Source of the DNA: Novosphingobium silvae
GTDB taxonomy: Bacteria; Pseudomonadota; Alphaproteobacteria; Sphingomonadales; Sphingomonadaceae
Direction: 5' to 3'
NCBI RefSeq assembly: GCF_009856825.1
Contig: NZ_WVTD01000005.1
Coordinates: 186,001 to 250,000 of the forward strand
DNA: 64,000 bases
The position numbers and the translations under genes were made by a program. This document shows, one piece after another, positions 19,252 to 28,100 of this stretch (position 1 is the stretch's first letter; every line of letters begins with the position of its first letter). The notes under the pieces were generated by a model, which searched no databases, was not told the DNA's origin, and saw only the letters and a program-made list of their open reading frames with translations.

Positions 19252-19268
19252 GTCCGTTTAGCCCTGGA

Positions 19269-20630
19269 TCAGTTCGTCGCGGCCGGTGCGGCCGGCGCCG
19301 TACCCGAAGGCGACGCCTTGCCCTTGGCATAGGCCGACCACAGCTTGGCCACCGGCTGGCGAGGCCCGGTCACCTTGGCGAAATTGGTCTGCGCATCCGC
19401 ATACTTGCCGGTGAGTGCCTGGGACATGCCGAGACGCAGGGCTACCTTGTTGGTATCGACGCCGGGCATGGTGAGCGCCTTGGCATAGAAGGTCTCGGCC
19501 TTGGCCGGCTCGTCGTAGCTCAGGAACACGTCGCCCGCGCTCACTACGGTGGCGGCGGTGGCACCCGGCTTGTTCGCGTCGCGCTCGGTAGCGGGAAGCG
19601 AGGCCTTGTCCGCCGCGATGCGGCCCTGCGCATTGGTCAGGTCCGCACCCACTTCGGCCCGGGTCAGCTTGCCCTTGGCGATGCCGTCGTTCATGACCTT
19701 GACCGCTTCGCCCGGGAACGCGCGCGGGTCCACGGCGTCGAGGTATTCGTAGTAGTCACGCTTCTCGGTCATCGAGTTGGTGGCGTACTTGAGGCGGATG
19801 AGGTCCAGGTCCTGCTCGCGGGGCAGGTTGGCAAGCTGCGCCACGACGGAGATCGCGGTGCCCCAGGTCGCCGGGTAGTACTGGCCGAGCAGCGCTGCAT
19901 ATTCGGTCGACGGGCCAAGCTGCTTGGCAGTGTAGGTCTGCTGCAGCACGTTGCGCAGCGAGGTTTCCGACGGCGCGATGCCCTTGGCCTGCGCGGCGGC
20001 GACTTCGTCCTTGGACATCTGCAGCGCGGCGTCGGGGTTGTTCGACTTCTTGTAGGAGTCGGCAAGCACTGCGTCGAGCTGGCCCGTGGAATCCACGTAG
20101 CCTGCGTCCTTCGCGGCCTTCAGGTACTTCGCCGAAGCGGCATAGTCCTGCATCTGGTAGGCGGTGATGCCGGCGCTGTAGTTGGTCTGACCCACGGCCG
20201 CTGCCGGAAGCTTGCCGCTGTCCAGCTGCATCTGCGTGCCGCGCAGGGTGAGCGCGCGGTCCTGCGAGATGATGCCATAGTTGCGCATCCACTGCGCCAC
20301 GGCCATCTTGTCGTCCGCCGTCGTCGCGACCGCGGCAGCGCTATCGAGCGCGGCCTTGCCGTTGCCGCCCACGGCCGCATCGAATGCCGCCTTGGCCGGC
20401 GCCAGGTCGGCGGGCTGGGCGTTCGGCGGTACCTTGGCGGTGGCTTCGGACATCGCCTTCTCGATCGGCCCGGCGACCTTCACGAACTCGGGCGAGAAGT
20501 TGGAAGCCGGAGCCTTATCCTTCTTCTTCGCCGCCATGGCGGGCGCAGCTGCGCCGACGGCGCCCAGCGCAAGCCCGCTGGAAAGCGCGACGGCAAGGGC
20601 GACACGGGATACAAGGAACTTGCGAGCCAT
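19269..20630 (-). CDS. Secreted TPR-like repeat protein of unknown function
   Basis: 453-residue protein with a Sec signal peptide (about residues 1-33, ALAVALSSGLALGAVG core, cleavage near AMAA) and then a lysine-rich KKKDK. The rest is Ala-rich and helical with spacing that suggests tetratricopeptide-like repeats (for example YQMQDYAASAKYLKAAKDAG and VFLSYDEPAKAETFYAKAL). No catalytic motif is visible. Start: the ATG 9 bases after GAGGAG; the frame stays open 18 codons further, but that part lies upstream of the signal peptide. Just before it lies a hairpin with a U tract (20651-20679). Probable periplasmic scaffold; role unknown. Confidence 0.82.
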   Translation of the reverse strand: MARKFLVSRVALAVALSSGLALGAVGAAAPAMAAKKKDKAPASNFSPEFVKVAGPIEKAMSEATAKVPPNAQPADLAPAKAAFDAAVGGNGKAALDSAAAVATTADDKMAVAQWMRNYGIISQDRALTLRGTQMQLDSGKLPAAAVGQTNYSAGITAYQMQDYAASAKYLKAAKDAGYVDSTGQLDAVLADSYKKSNNPDAALQMSKDEVAAAQAKGIAPSETSLRNVLQQTYTAKQLGPSTEYAALLGQYYPATWGTAISVVAQLANLPREQDLDLIRLKYATNSMTEKRDYYEYLDAVDPRAFPGEAVKVMNDGIAKGKLTRAEVGADLTNAQGRIAADKASLPATERDANKPGATAATVVSAGDVFLSYDEPAKAETFYAKALTMPGVDTNKVALRLGMSQALTGKYADAQTNFAKVTGPRQPVAKLWSAYAKGKASPSGTAPAAPAATN

Positions 20631-20937
20631 CCAGGCTAACTCCTCTCGAGACAAAACAAATCCTGCCCGAAAGCAGGATCGCAAGAATGGGCCGGGCAGG
20701 TTTGGCGTCCATTTCGGCCCTTGGCAACCTCGCCTGCGAAATAGGCGCGCGCCAGTGAACGGTGTTTGAACGCAATTCGTCGCACCCGCCGCCGGTTCCC
20801 GAGCATATGTGTGGAAAACGAAGCCCCCCTTCCCTGCATCTGCGCGGTTCCGGTGGCATTCGGCCTGCGCATGTCCTAGGGCGGTCCATCAATCCATCCA
20901 CCGCAACCCTTCCTCAGTAATCGGGCGATAGAACCGC
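20631..20937. other. Gene-free divergent promoter region
   Basis: 307 bases between the start codons of the divergent secreted-protein gene and gyrA. It must contain both promoters. The only structure I can point to is the hairpin/U-tract at 20651-20679. No convincing -35/-10 pair was found, and open frames here look non-coding. Confidence 0.6.
20651..20679 (-). terminator. Leader hairpin with U tract (attenuator or sRNA terminator)
   Basis: On the minus strand a 7-bp stem (ATCCTGC-TTTCGG-GCAGGAT) is followed at once by TTTGTTTTGT. This is the form of an intrinsic terminator, but it lies in the 5' leader about 21 bases before the start codon of the secreted-protein gene, with no gene upstream on that strand (gyrA is divergent). 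It could be a transcription attenuator or the end of a short RNA. Confidence 0.45.
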
Positions 20938-23775
20938 GTGAGCGACGAGACCGACATCAACCAGACCAGCGGCCCCGAGGGCGAGTACCCCCGCGTCGAC
21001 ATCGTCGACGAGATGAAGACGAGCTATCTCGACTACGCGATGAGCGTGATCGTGAGCCGCGCTCTGCCGGACGTGCGCGACGGCCTCAAGCCGGTGCACC
21101 GCCGCATTCTCTTCGCCAGCCAGGAAGGCGGCTTCGTCGCGGGGCGCCCCTACCGCAAGTCGGCCAAGATCGTCGGCGACGTCATGGGCAACTACCACCC
21201 GCACGGCGACAGCGCGATCTACGACGCGCTTGCGCGCCTGACGCAGGACTGGTCGATGCGCCTGCCGCTGATCGACGGCCAGGGCAACTTCGGTTCGATG
21301 GACCCCGATCCGCCGGCCTCGATGCGTTACACCGAGGCCCGCCTCGCCCGCGTGGCGAACGCTCTGCTCGACGACCTCGACAAGGACACCGTCGACTTCG
21401 CCGACAACTACGACGGTTCGCGCCGCGAGCCCACAGTGCTTCCCGCCCGCTTCCCCAACCTGCTCGTCAACGGCGCAGGCGGCATCGCGGTCGGCATGGC
21501 GACGAACATCCCGCCTCACAACCTGGGCGAAGTGATCGACGGCTGCTTCGCACTGATGGACAATCCGGCCATCACCTCGGAAGAGCTGTTCCAGATCATC
21601 CCGGGGCCCGATTTCCCGACCGCGCCGCTGATCCTGGGCCAGGGCGGCGCGCGCAATGCGGCGCTCACGGGCCGCGGCTCGATCATCATGCGCTGCCGCA
21701 GCCACGTCGAGGAAGCGCGCGGCGCAAGCCGGGGCGCCCGCTCCATCGTGCTGACGAGCATCCCCTACCAGGTGGGCAAGTCCAACCTGGTCGAGAAGAT
21801 CGCCGAGGCCGCCAAGGACAAGCGGATCGAAGGCGTTGCCGACATCCGCGACGAATCCAGCCGCGAAGGCGTGCGGGTGGTCGTCGACCTCAAGCGCGAC
21901 GCCTCGCCGGAGGTCGTGCTCAACCAGATTTGGCGCAGCACGCCCGCGCAGTCGAACTTCGCCGCGAACATGCTGGCGATCCGTGGCGGCCGCCCCGAGA
22001 TCATGTCGCTGCGCGACATCCTGCAGGCCTTCATCCAGTTCCGCGAGCAGGTCATCACCCGCCGCACCAAGTTCGAGCTGAACAAGGCGCGCGAGCGGGC
22101 GCACATCTTGCTGGGCCTCGTCGTCGCCGTGTCCAACATGGACGAGGTGGTGAAGATCATCCGCGGTGCTTCGAACCCCGCCGATGCGCGCGCCAAGCTG
22201 CTCGCAAAGGAATGGCCGATCGGAGACATCGCGCCCTACATCCGCCTTGTCGAAGCGATCGAGCCTGACGCCGAGCAGCAGGGCGGCACCTATCGCCTGT
22301 CCGAAGCGCAGGTGAAGGCGATCCTGGACCTGCGCCTCCATCGCCTCACCGCGCTGGGCCGCGATGAGATCGGCGACGAGCTCAAGCAGCTTGCCGTCGC
22401 GATCGAGGAATACCTCTCGATCCTCGCCGACCGCACGAAGCTCTTCGCCGTCATGCGCGAGGAACTGCAGGCCGTGCGCGACGCCTATGCCACCCCGCGC
22501 CTGTCCGAGATCACCGCCGCATTCGACGGGATCGAGGACGAGGACCTGATCGAGCGCGAGGACATGGTGGTGACCGTCACCATGGACGGCTACATCAAGC
22601 GCACGGCTCTCTCTACTTTCCGTGCCCAGGCCCGTGGCGGCAAGGGCCGCGCCGGCATGGCGACGAAGGAAGAGGATGCCGTGACGACGATGTTCGTCAC
22701 TTCCACCCATAACCCGGTGCTGTTCTTCTCCACCGCCGGCAAGGTCTATCGCCTCAAGGTCTACAAGCTGCCCGAAGGCGGGCCGACCACGCGCGGCCGC
22801 CCGATCGTCAACCTGCTGCCCGCGCTCGACAAGGACGAGACGATCCAGACCGTGCTTGCCCTGCCCGAGGACGAGGCGGAATGGAGCAAGCTCTCGGTCG
22901 TCTTCGCGACTGCCCGGGGCAACGTGCGCCGCAATTCGATGGACGCCTTTGCGAACATCCCGAGCAACGGCAAGTTCGCCATGCGCTTCGACGAAGGCAG
23001 CGACGACCGCCTGATCGGCGTGGCGCTGCTGGAAGCCAGCGACGACGTTCTCCTCGCCACCCGGCAGGGCAAGGCGATCCGCTTCGCCGGTGACGACGTG
23101 CGCGAGTTCACCAGCCGCACCTCCACCGGCGTTCGCGGCATGACGCTCAAGGGCGACGACGAGGTGATCTCCCTCTCGATCCTGCACCGCGTCGGAACCG
23201 ATGCGGACGAGCGCGAGCAGTACCTGCGCTTCGCTCCGTGGAAGGGCGAGAAGGACGGCGAGCCGACGCTCGATGCGGATCGCATGACCGAGCTTACCGC
23301 ACGCGAGCAGTTCATCCTCACTGTCTGCGCCAACGGCTATGGCAAGCTTTCCTCTGCCTACGAGTACCGGCGCACCGGACGCGGCGGCCAGGGCATCACC
23401 AATATCGACAACATCGGCCGCAACGGCCCGGTCGTCGCCAGCTTCCCGGCGACCCGCGCGCAGCAGCTGATGCTCGTTACCGACCAGGCCAAGCTGATCC
23501 GCCTGCCGCTTTCCTCGCTGCGGGTGATCGGTCGCGGTTCGGCAGGCGTGCGCCTCTTCACCGTCTCGGGCGACGAGCATGTCGTCAGCGCCGTCCGTCT
23601 TGACGAGGAGGCCGAGAGCGAAACCGTCGCGCCGGTGCTTGGGGAAACCACGGAGGCAGTCGTCGCGGACGTTGCCGATGTGGACGTGGCCGATGTCGCG
23701 GACGTGATCGACCTTGCGGACGGTCCCGAGGACGAGGACGGCGAAGACGACGGCGACGGGCGCGGGGCGGAATGA
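20938..23775 (+). CDS. gyrA: DNA gyrase subunit A
   Basis: 945-residue type II topoisomerase subunit with a GTG start. The catalytic tyrosine is in [11 protein letters not shown]. The quinolone-determining region reads [12 protein letters not shown], so the positions equivalent to E. coli Ser83 and Asp87 are Ser and Asp (wild type). An inserted, less conserved stretch follows residue 230. The C-terminal beta-propeller begins after residue ~530, with a GyrA-box counterpart QARGGKG. The last ~50 residues are an acidic tail with repeated VAD units and a final Asp/Glu/Gly run. GyrA introduces negative supercoils with GyrB. The stop overlaps the start of a DUF952 gene by four bases. Confidence 0.97.
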   Translation: MSDETDINQTSGPEGEYPRVDIVDEMKTSYLDYAMSVIVSRALPDVRDGLKPVHRRILFASQEGGFVAGRPYRKSAKIVGDVMGNYHPHGDSAIYDALARLTQDWSMRLPLIDGQGNFGSMDPDPPASMRYTEARLARVANALLDDLDKDTVDFADNYDGSRREPTVLPARFPNLLVNGAGGIAVGMATNIPPHNLGEVIDGCFALMDNPAITSEELFQIIPGPDFPTAPLILGQGGARNAALTGRGSIIMRCRSHVEEARGASRGARSIVLTSIPYQVGKSNLVEKIAEAAKDKRIEGVADIRDESSREGVRVVVDLKRDASPEVVLNQIWRSTPAQSNFAANMLAIRGGRPEIMSLRDILQAFIQFREQVITRRTKFELNKARERAHILLGLVVAVSNMDEVVKIIRGASNPADARAKLLAKEWPIGDIAPYIRLVEAIEPDAEQQGGTYRLSEAQVKAILDLRLHRLTALGRDEIGDELKQLAVAIEEYLSILADRTKLFAVMREELQAVRDAYATPRLSEITAAFDGIEDEDLIEREDMVVTVTMDGYIKRTALSTFRAQARGGKGRAGMATKEEDAVTTMFVTSTHNPVLFFSTAGKVYRLKVYKLPEGGPTTRGRPIVNLLPALDKDETIQTVLALPEDEAEWSKLSVVFATARGNVRRNSMDAFANIPSNGKFAMRFDEGSDDRLIGVALLEASDDVLLATRQGKAIRFAGDDVREFTSRTSTGVRGMTLKGDDEVISLSILHRVGTDADEREQYLRFAPWKGEKDGEPTLDADRMTELTAREQFILTVCANGYGKLSSAYEYRRTGRGGQGITNIDNIGRNGPVVASFPATRAQQLMLVTDQAKLIRLPLSSLRVIGRGSAGVRLFTVSGDEHVVSAVRLDEEAESETVAPVLGETTEAVVADVADVDVADVADVIDLADGPEDEDGEDDGDGRGAE

Positions 23776-24113
23776 CGGCGACCGTCGCCTACAAGATCCT
23801 CACCGGCGCGCAGCTGGCGCAGCTGCTCGCCGATGGGACGTTCGCCGGGGCGCCGGTGGATATCGCGGATGGCTATATCCACCTCTCCACCGCCGGGCAG
23901 GTGCGCGGCACGCTGGACAAGCACTTCGCGGCGCAGGACGACCTGCACCTTGCCGCGGTGGATCTGGCCGCGCTGGGCGATGCGATCCGATGGGAAGTCT
24001 CGCGCGGCGGTGCGCTGTTTCCGCACATCTATGCGCAGTTGCCCCTGTCCGCCGTCATCGCGCACGCGCCGGTCTCGCGGTACGCCGGCGGCGAGCCCGT
24101 GCTTCCTGCCTGA
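23772..24113 (+). CDS. DUF952 family protein
   Basis: 113-residue protein of the DUF952 group: YKILTGAQLAQLLADGTFAG, then IADGYIHLSTAGQVRGTLDKHF, ending in LFPHIYAQLPLSAV. The IHLS and FPHIY motifs are characteristic. The biochemical role is unknown; the fold is related to ADP-ribosyl transferase-like domains (family knowledge, uncertain). The ATG overlaps the gyrA stop (ATGA), so it is translationally coupled to gyrA. Confidence 0.88.
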   Translation: MTATVAYKILTGAQLAQLLADGTFAGAPVDIADGYIHLSTAGQVRGTLDKHFAAQDDLHLAAVDLAALGDAIRWEVSRGGALFPHIYAQLPLSAVIAHAPVSRYAGGEPVLPA

Positions 24114-24132
24114 GGGCGGAATCCGGCGCATC

Positions 24133-24161
24133 TTGACAGATATAACCAATTAGGTTATAAT
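24133..24161 (+). promoter_or_regulatory. Exact consensus sigma-70 promoter
   Basis: TTGACA at 24133-24138, a 17-base spacer, and TATAAT at 24156-24161: a 12/12 match with optimal spacing, in an otherwise GC-rich genome. It begins 20 bases after the stop of the DUF952 gene. The predicted start site falls near 24169, exactly at the first base of a perfect stem-loop. No protein-coding frame follows within a sensible distance, so it most likely drives a non-coding RNA. Confidence 0.85.
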
Positions 24162-24168
24162 CCGCGCC

Positions 24169-24238
24169 ATCGATTACGATCGATCAAGCGGCGGAACGGA
24201 AAGAAGCGCGTAGCTGACGCTTCCTCCCGCTTCTTTTC
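24169..24238 (+). ncRNA. Candidate small RNA, about 70 nt, with CCUCC loop
   Basis: Predicted transcript of the consensus promoter. The 5' end is a perfect hairpin, AUCGAU-UACG-AUCGAU (24169-24184), with a UNCG-type tetraloop. After a GCGGCGGAAC linker comes a stem formed by 24198-24208 with 24228-24238 (one G-U pair), whose 3' arm contains UUUU like an intrinsic terminator. The 19-base loop carries GCUUCCUCC, complementary to ribosome-binding sites; 24203-24208 could pair instead with 24218-24223. Size, anti-Shine-Dalgarno loop and terminator resemble the alphaproteobacterial SuhB/alpha-r14 and cuckoo RNA class, which act with Hfq. This is resemblance of layout only. Confidence 0.6.
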
Positions 24239-24575
24239 GCAAGCGGTCGGCGCCCGGCAGCAGCACCGGTGATTGCCGCAAGAGGATGCGTGGACGAAGA
24301 TGAGGGTATGCCCTCAGGGAAGACGGCCTGGACGCGAGCCCTGCCCGTCACCCCCACGCACCGCACGGGCCGAGCCCGGGAGAGCAAGGCCGCTCCCGGG
24401 CCGTTCGCAAACGAGAGCCGACCGGCAGCGCCCGCGTGATGCCCGCGAGCAACAATACCAGCGTCGACCGCTTTTCCGTCCGCTGAACTTTCCTCTCCCG
24501 GCGTTATCCCGCACTCGCCAGCGGGCGATCAGGCTTGTCCGAAGATGGCGGCAGTAGCCGAGGCTGAGGCCCGGA
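24239..24575. other. Gene-free region with further hairpins
   Basis: About 340 bases between the candidate sRNA and the convergent YhhN-family gene. Two perfect hairpins are visible: TGAGGG-TATG-CCCTCA at 24301-24316 and GCCCGGGAG with CTCCCGGGC at 24374-24401. Neither has a U tract. Open frames on both strands show no recognisable protein. It may be an extended 3' part of the sRNA locus or a second structured RNA; otherwise I see nothing. Confidence 0.5.
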
Positions 24576-25241
24576 TCATGTAAAGTCGTCCCGCATCCGC
24601 AGCTCACCGGTGACGCCCGTGGCCAGCACCAGGTTGCCGATGTAGAACAGCGGCCACGCCGCGAGCGAGAGGATCGGTGCAGGAGCACCCGCCAGCGCGC
24701 CCAGCGCCGCTATGCCCAGCACGTTGCCGGCCCCGATCAGCGCCGCGCCAAGCCCTACGCGGGAGCGCGCGAAAGTGCTGATCCATGCGGCCGCCGCCAT
24801 GCCGCCCAGCGCCAGCCCCAGAAACAGCGGCACGCCCACGCCCGCCCGGTCCGCCGCGAAGAAGCAGAGCAGCGGCGTGCCCAGCGTCAGCGCCAGTGCC
24901 GCCGCGCGCCTGTCCGCGTCCATCACCGGCCGCCGGTGGGCCAGGAACAGGCCAAGGCCCACGAGATAGCCCACCAGCAGCAGGTTCAGCGCAATCAGCG
25001 GCATCGTCTCCAGCAGCCCGGCGCCCAGCCCTTCCAACACCAGCATCCCCGCAAGCGAGCGCGTGTCGCTTCCCCGGTGGCGCAGCGCGGCGTAGATCGC
25101 CAGCAGCACCAGCGCTCCGCCTCTCAACACCATCAGGTAGAGCCCCGGCGTCTGCCCGCCCTGCAGCAGCAGCCATGCCAACGCGCAGGCCATGCTCGCC
25201 AGTAGCCAGGGGCGGCGTTCGATCAGCGCACGCTTGGGCAT
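24576..25241 (-). CDS. YhhN family integral membrane protein (lysoplasmalogenase-like)
   Basis: 221-residue protein with about eight hydrophobic segments and the family features ALRHRG after the second helix, [16 protein letters not shown] and a C-terminal [15 protein letters not shown]. The YhhN/TMEM86 family includes lysoplasmalogenases that cleave vinyl-ether lysolipids; activity in bacteria is known for few members. The start is the ATG giving [15 protein letters not shown]; the 18-codon upstream extension overlaps the divergent trmFO promoter. It is divergent from trmFO. Confidence 0.8.
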   Translation of the reverse strand: MPKRALIERRPWLLASMACALAWLLLQGGQTPGLYLMVLRGGALVLLAIYAALRHRGSDTRSLAGMLVLEGLGAGLLETMPLIALNLLLVGYLVGLGLFLAHRRPVMDADRRAAALALTLGTPLLCFFAADRAGVGVPLFLGLALGGMAAAAWISTFARSRVGLGAALIGAGNVLGIAALGALAGAPAPILSLAAWPLFYIGNLVLATGVTGELRMRDDFT

Positions 25242-25363
25242 CGTCTTCGTCGGTCCTTCTCGTCCACGCGCAGGGCCATAACCCGGAAGGGCCATGGCAG
25301 ATGCGCGCCCCCATTTCCACCGGCCCCTTTTCCGCGCGGCGCATTGGCGCTAGGCGCTGCGCC

Positions 25364-26704
25364 ATGACTTACGACGTCCACATCATCGGTGGCGGCCTCG
25401 CCGGCAGCGAAGCCGCCTGGCAGCTTGCCCGTCGCGGCTTCAAGGTCCGCCTTTCCGAAATGCGCGGAACGGGCGAGCGCAGCCCCGCCCACCAGACCGA
25501 CGGCCTTGCCGAGATGGTCTGCTCGAACTCCTTCCGCTCGGACGACGACGAGAAGAACGCCGTGGGCCTGCTCCACCACGAGATGCGCCGGTGCGATTCG
25601 GTGATCATGGCCGCCGCCGCCGCCGCGCAGGTTCCCGCCGGATCCGCGCTCGCCGTGGACCGCGACGTGTTCTCGGCCGAAGTCGAAGCGCGCCTTGCCG
25701 CCCTTCCCGGCCTCGACATCGTGCGCGAGCGGGTGGACACGCTGCCCGATGCAGGCATGACGATCGTCGCCACAGGCCCCCTGACGGCGGAGGCGCTCGC
25801 CGGCTCGATCGCGCAGGCCACGGGCGCAGACAGCCTCGCCTTCTTCGATGCGATCGCGCCCATCGTCTACCACGACACGATCGACATGGACGTGTGCTGG
25901 AAGGCCTCGCGCTGGGACAAGCCTTCGAAGCTTGGAGGCGAGGCGAAGGACTACATCAACTGCCCGATGGACCGCGATCAGTACCTCGCTTTCCATCGCG
26001 GCCTTGTCGAGGGTGAGAAGACCTCGTTCAAGGAGTGGGAGGCGAACACCCCCTACTTCGACGGCTGCATGCCGATCGAGGTCATGGCCGAGCGCGGTGT
26101 CGATACCCTGCGGTTCGGGCCGATGAAGCCGGTCGGCCTAGACAATCCCAGGACCGGGCGCTGGCCCTACGCGGTGGTGCAGCTGCGCCAGGACAACAAG
26201 CTCGGCACCTTGTGGAACATGGTGGGCTTCCAGACCAAGCTGAAGCATGCCGCGCAGGTAGAGCTTTTCCGCACCATCCCCGGCCTCGAAAAGGCGGAGT
26301 TCGCGCGTCTGGGCGGGCTGCACCGCAACACGTTCCTCAATTCGCCCATCCTGCTCGACAGGCAGCTGCGCCTTAAGACCGCGCCCCACGTGCGCTTTGC
26401 CGGGCAGATCACCGGCTGCGAAGGCTATGTGGAAAGCGCGGCGGTGGGGATGCTTGCGGGCCTGATGGCCGGCGCGGAACTGGCAGGACGCGAATGGCAG
26501 GCGCCGCCCGCCACCACCGCGCTCGGCGCCTTGCTCTCGCACATCACCGGCGATGCCGAGGCGGACAGCTACCAGCCGATGAACGTCAACTTCGGCCTGT
26601 TCCCGCCGCTGCACGACGTGAAGAAGAAGCAGCGCAAGGAAGCCTACACCGCCCGCGCGAAGGACGAGATCGTGCCCTGGCTTTCCGGCCTCGTCCCTGC
26701 CTGA
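25364..26704 (+). CDS. trmFO: Folate/FAD-dependent tRNA U54 methyltransferase TrmFO
   Basis: 446-residue flavoprotein that makes ribothymidine at tRNA position 54 from methylenetetrahydrofolate. The FAD-binding [17 protein letters not shown] is at the N-terminus. The TrmFO-specific [35 protein letters not shown] and [12 protein letters not shown] follow, with [18 protein letters not shown] at the C-terminus. The start is the ATG with no Shine-Dalgarno but a GCTAGG element 10 bases upstream; a much longer frame runs back through the antisense of the YhhN gene and was rejected. It converges with the EF-hand gene. Confidence 0.96.
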   Translation: MTYDVHIIGGGLAGSEAAWQLARRGFKVRLSEMRGTGERSPAHQTDGLAEMVCSNSFRSDDDEKNAVGLLHHEMRRCDSVIMAAAAAAQVPAGSALAVDRDVFSAEVEARLAALPGLDIVRERVDTLPDAGMTIVATGPLTAEALAGSIAQATGADSLAFFDAIAPIVYHDTIDMDVCWKASRWDKPSKLGGEAKDYINCPMDRDQYLAFHRGLVEGEKTSFKEWEANTPYFDGCMPIEVMAERGVDTLRFGPMKPVGLDNPRTGRWPYAVVQLRQDNKLGTLWNMVGFQTKLKHAAQVELFRTIPGLEKAEFARLGGLHRNTFLNSPILLDRQLRLKTAPHVRFAGQITGCEGYVESAAVGMLAGLMAGAELAGREWQAPPATTALGALLSHITGDAEADSYQPMNVNFGLFPPLHDVKKKQRKEAYTARAKDEIVPWLSGLVPA

Positions 26705-26735
26705 CGGCCACGACGCCGCCTGAACGCGCGACCGA

Positions 26736-27161
26736 TCAGCACTTGCACTTCGCCCGGGGCTTTGGCGGCGGCGCGGTCCGGCGGAACTCGTCAGGGGTCA
26801 GGTACTGATCGGCGTCCTGATCGGCCTGCGCGAACTTGTCCACCGTCGCCACTGCCCACTCCTCGAATGTGAGGAGGTTGTTGCCGTCCTTGTCGAGCGC
26901 GCGGAATCCTTCGGAGCGGGTGGAAAGCATCTCGTTGCGCGAGATCCGCCCGTCGCGGTCGCGGTCGTACCGGAAGAAGCGGCGCTGCTCCCGCGAGAGT
27001 GCCGTGGCCTCCGGCGGCGCAGGACCGGTGGCATCGCCGGGATCGGCGCTCGGCACCAGGGCCGGTGGCGCTTGAGCGGCTTGCGGGGGCGGGGCGCCTG
27101 CTTCCACTTCGGCGCGGCCCTGCATCCAGAACAGGCCAAGGCCCACCATGGCGAGCGGCAA
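26736..27161 (-). CDS. EF-hand calcium-binding protein, N-terminus probably frameshifted
   Basis: About 141 residues with a hydrophobic N-terminus (PLAMVGLGLFWMQG), a Pro/Ala-rich linker and three EF-hand loops: DRDRDGRISRNE, DKDGNNLLTFEE and DQDADQYLTPDE. It ends in a CKC tail. Probably membrane-anchored or periplasmic. Only weak starts exist in this frame (TTG at 27161, ATG at 27149). In the next frame an ATG at 27201 gives MTGIVTNRFLLGGL, which would join PLAMVGLGLF as one normal membrane helix if a single base near 27161-27168 were absent. The gene is therefore either frameshifted, misread, or starts late. Confidence 0.72.
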   Translation of the reverse strand: MPLAMVGLGLFWMQGRAEVEAGAPPPQAAQAPPALVPSADPGDATGPAPPEATALSREQRRFFRYDRDRDGRISRNEMLSTRSEGFRALDKDGNNLLTFEEWAVATVDKFAQADQDADQYLTPDEFRRTAPPPKPRAKCKC

Positions 27162-27253
27162 GGCCGCCGAGCAGGAAGCGGTTGGTCACGATACCGGTCA
27201 TGAGCCGGGACGCTAGCCGCCGGTCGGCGCCGGCGGAAATTACATCGCTGTAA

Positions 27254-27946
27254 TCAGAGCCCCAGAAGCCCGAGGCGCATTGCCTTCAGGAGCGCCGCTG
27301 GCGATGTCGCCGCATCCTCGCCCTTCTCCAGCCTGCGCGTGGCGAGACCATGAAGCACCAGCAGCGGACGCAAGGGACGCGATACCCGGGCGCGACCGGC
27401 ACGGTGCGCCAGGGCCAGCATGCGCGCGGTCTCCCGCTCGTTTTCATGGCCAAGGCGCATGGCAAGGTCGGCAAGCGCCCACGAGCGGCCAAGCTGCTGC
27501 GCCGCGCCAAGATCGCGCCTGAGGCCGAGCGCCTGGGCGAGCGTGGCGAAAGCGGCGGCACGCCCCTCGGCCATGGCTTCGAGGGCGGACGGGGCCAGCG
27601 GCGCGGCGCCCGTCAGTTCCTCCCATCCGTTCACGAGGCTGACGAGCCCGCCGTGGTGCCCTTCCCAGCTCTTCAGGGCGACGAGAAGCGGCTCGCCATC
27701 GGGCCACTTGGAAGCCGGCTGCGAGAGCGATTCGCGCCACCATGACAGGCGAAGCTGCGCCATCATCGGCTCGCGCGAATTGCGCAGTAGCCCCGCGAGG
27801 CGCGCATCGAGCGCGAAAAGCGCGAGCGTCTGCATGCGCGCGGACCTTGGCGCATAGGCAAGGGCAAGGCGCGAGACGGTCGGCAGGGTCTGGAGGAGGG
27901 TGTCCTCGGTAGTCTGCCGCGCATCGGGGAGAGGGGTTTCACTCAC
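27254..27946 (-). CDS. Squalene/phytoene synthase-like protein lacking catalytic motifs
   Basis: 230-residue alpha-helical protein. The segment LFALDARLAGLLRNSREPMMAQLRL... and SWWRESL resembles the phytoene/squalene synthase superfamily (NDUFAF6-like branch). The two Asp-rich DxxxD motifs needed for prenyl diphosphate binding are not visible, so catalysis of that type is doubtful. Family members of this kind include respiratory complex I assembly factors; that role is only a possibility here. It lies 154 bp downstream of pdhB on the same strand but behind a terminator, so it is likely transcribed separately. Confidence 0.75.
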   Translation of the reverse strand: MSETPLPDARQTTEDTLLQTLPTVSRLALAYAPRSARMQTLALFALDARLAGLLRNSREPMMAQLRLSWWRESLSQPASKWPDGEPLLVALKSWEGHHGGLVSLVNGWEELTGAAPLAPSALEAMAEGRAAAFATLAQALGLRRDLGAAQQLGRSWALADLAMRLGHENERETARMLALAHRAGRARVSRPLRPLLVLHGLATRRLEKGEDAATSPAALLKAMRLGLLGL

Positions 27947-28015
27947 GCCGCCTCCCTAGAGCGGGCGCGGGGCGGGAGCAATCGCGAGGTTGCCGACGCT
28001 GCTTGACTGAATCGC

Positions 28016-28049
28016 AAAAAAGGCGGCCCTGCCCATCGACAGGTCCGCC
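28016..28049 (-). terminator. Intrinsic terminator of pdhAB
   Basis: On the minus strand GGCGGACCTG (28040-28049) pairs with CAGGGCCGCC (28022-28031) around an 8-base loop with one A-G mismatch, followed by TTTTTT (28016-28021). It lies 52 bp after the pdhB stop codon. Confidence 0.88.
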
Positions 28050-28100
28050 TCCAGAGGGGACGAGCAGGGACGGCGCTCGGCACCGCTCCTGCCCATTCGA

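Noticed and set aside
21190-21240. Possible quinolone-resistance change in gyrA
   Set aside because: The determining region reads GDSAIYDAL, with the wild-type Ser and Asp.
20914-23580. 888-codon open frame antisense to gyrA
   Set aside because: It mirrors gyrA codon positions, has no family-like motifs and lies wholly within a certain gene; long antisense frames are expected at this GC content.
24240-24300. TTCGCAAGCGG near 24236-24246, recalling the 6S RNA 5' region
   Set aside because: No matching 3' half that would form the long 6S stem with a central bubble could be found.
24480-24520. GAGAGGAAAGTTC on the minus strand, similar to the RNase P RNA GAGGAAAGTCCGGGC core
   Set aside because: The match stops after about nine bases and none of the other conserved RNase P segments (for example AGGGTGAAA or ACAGAAACCGGCTTA-like) is nearby.
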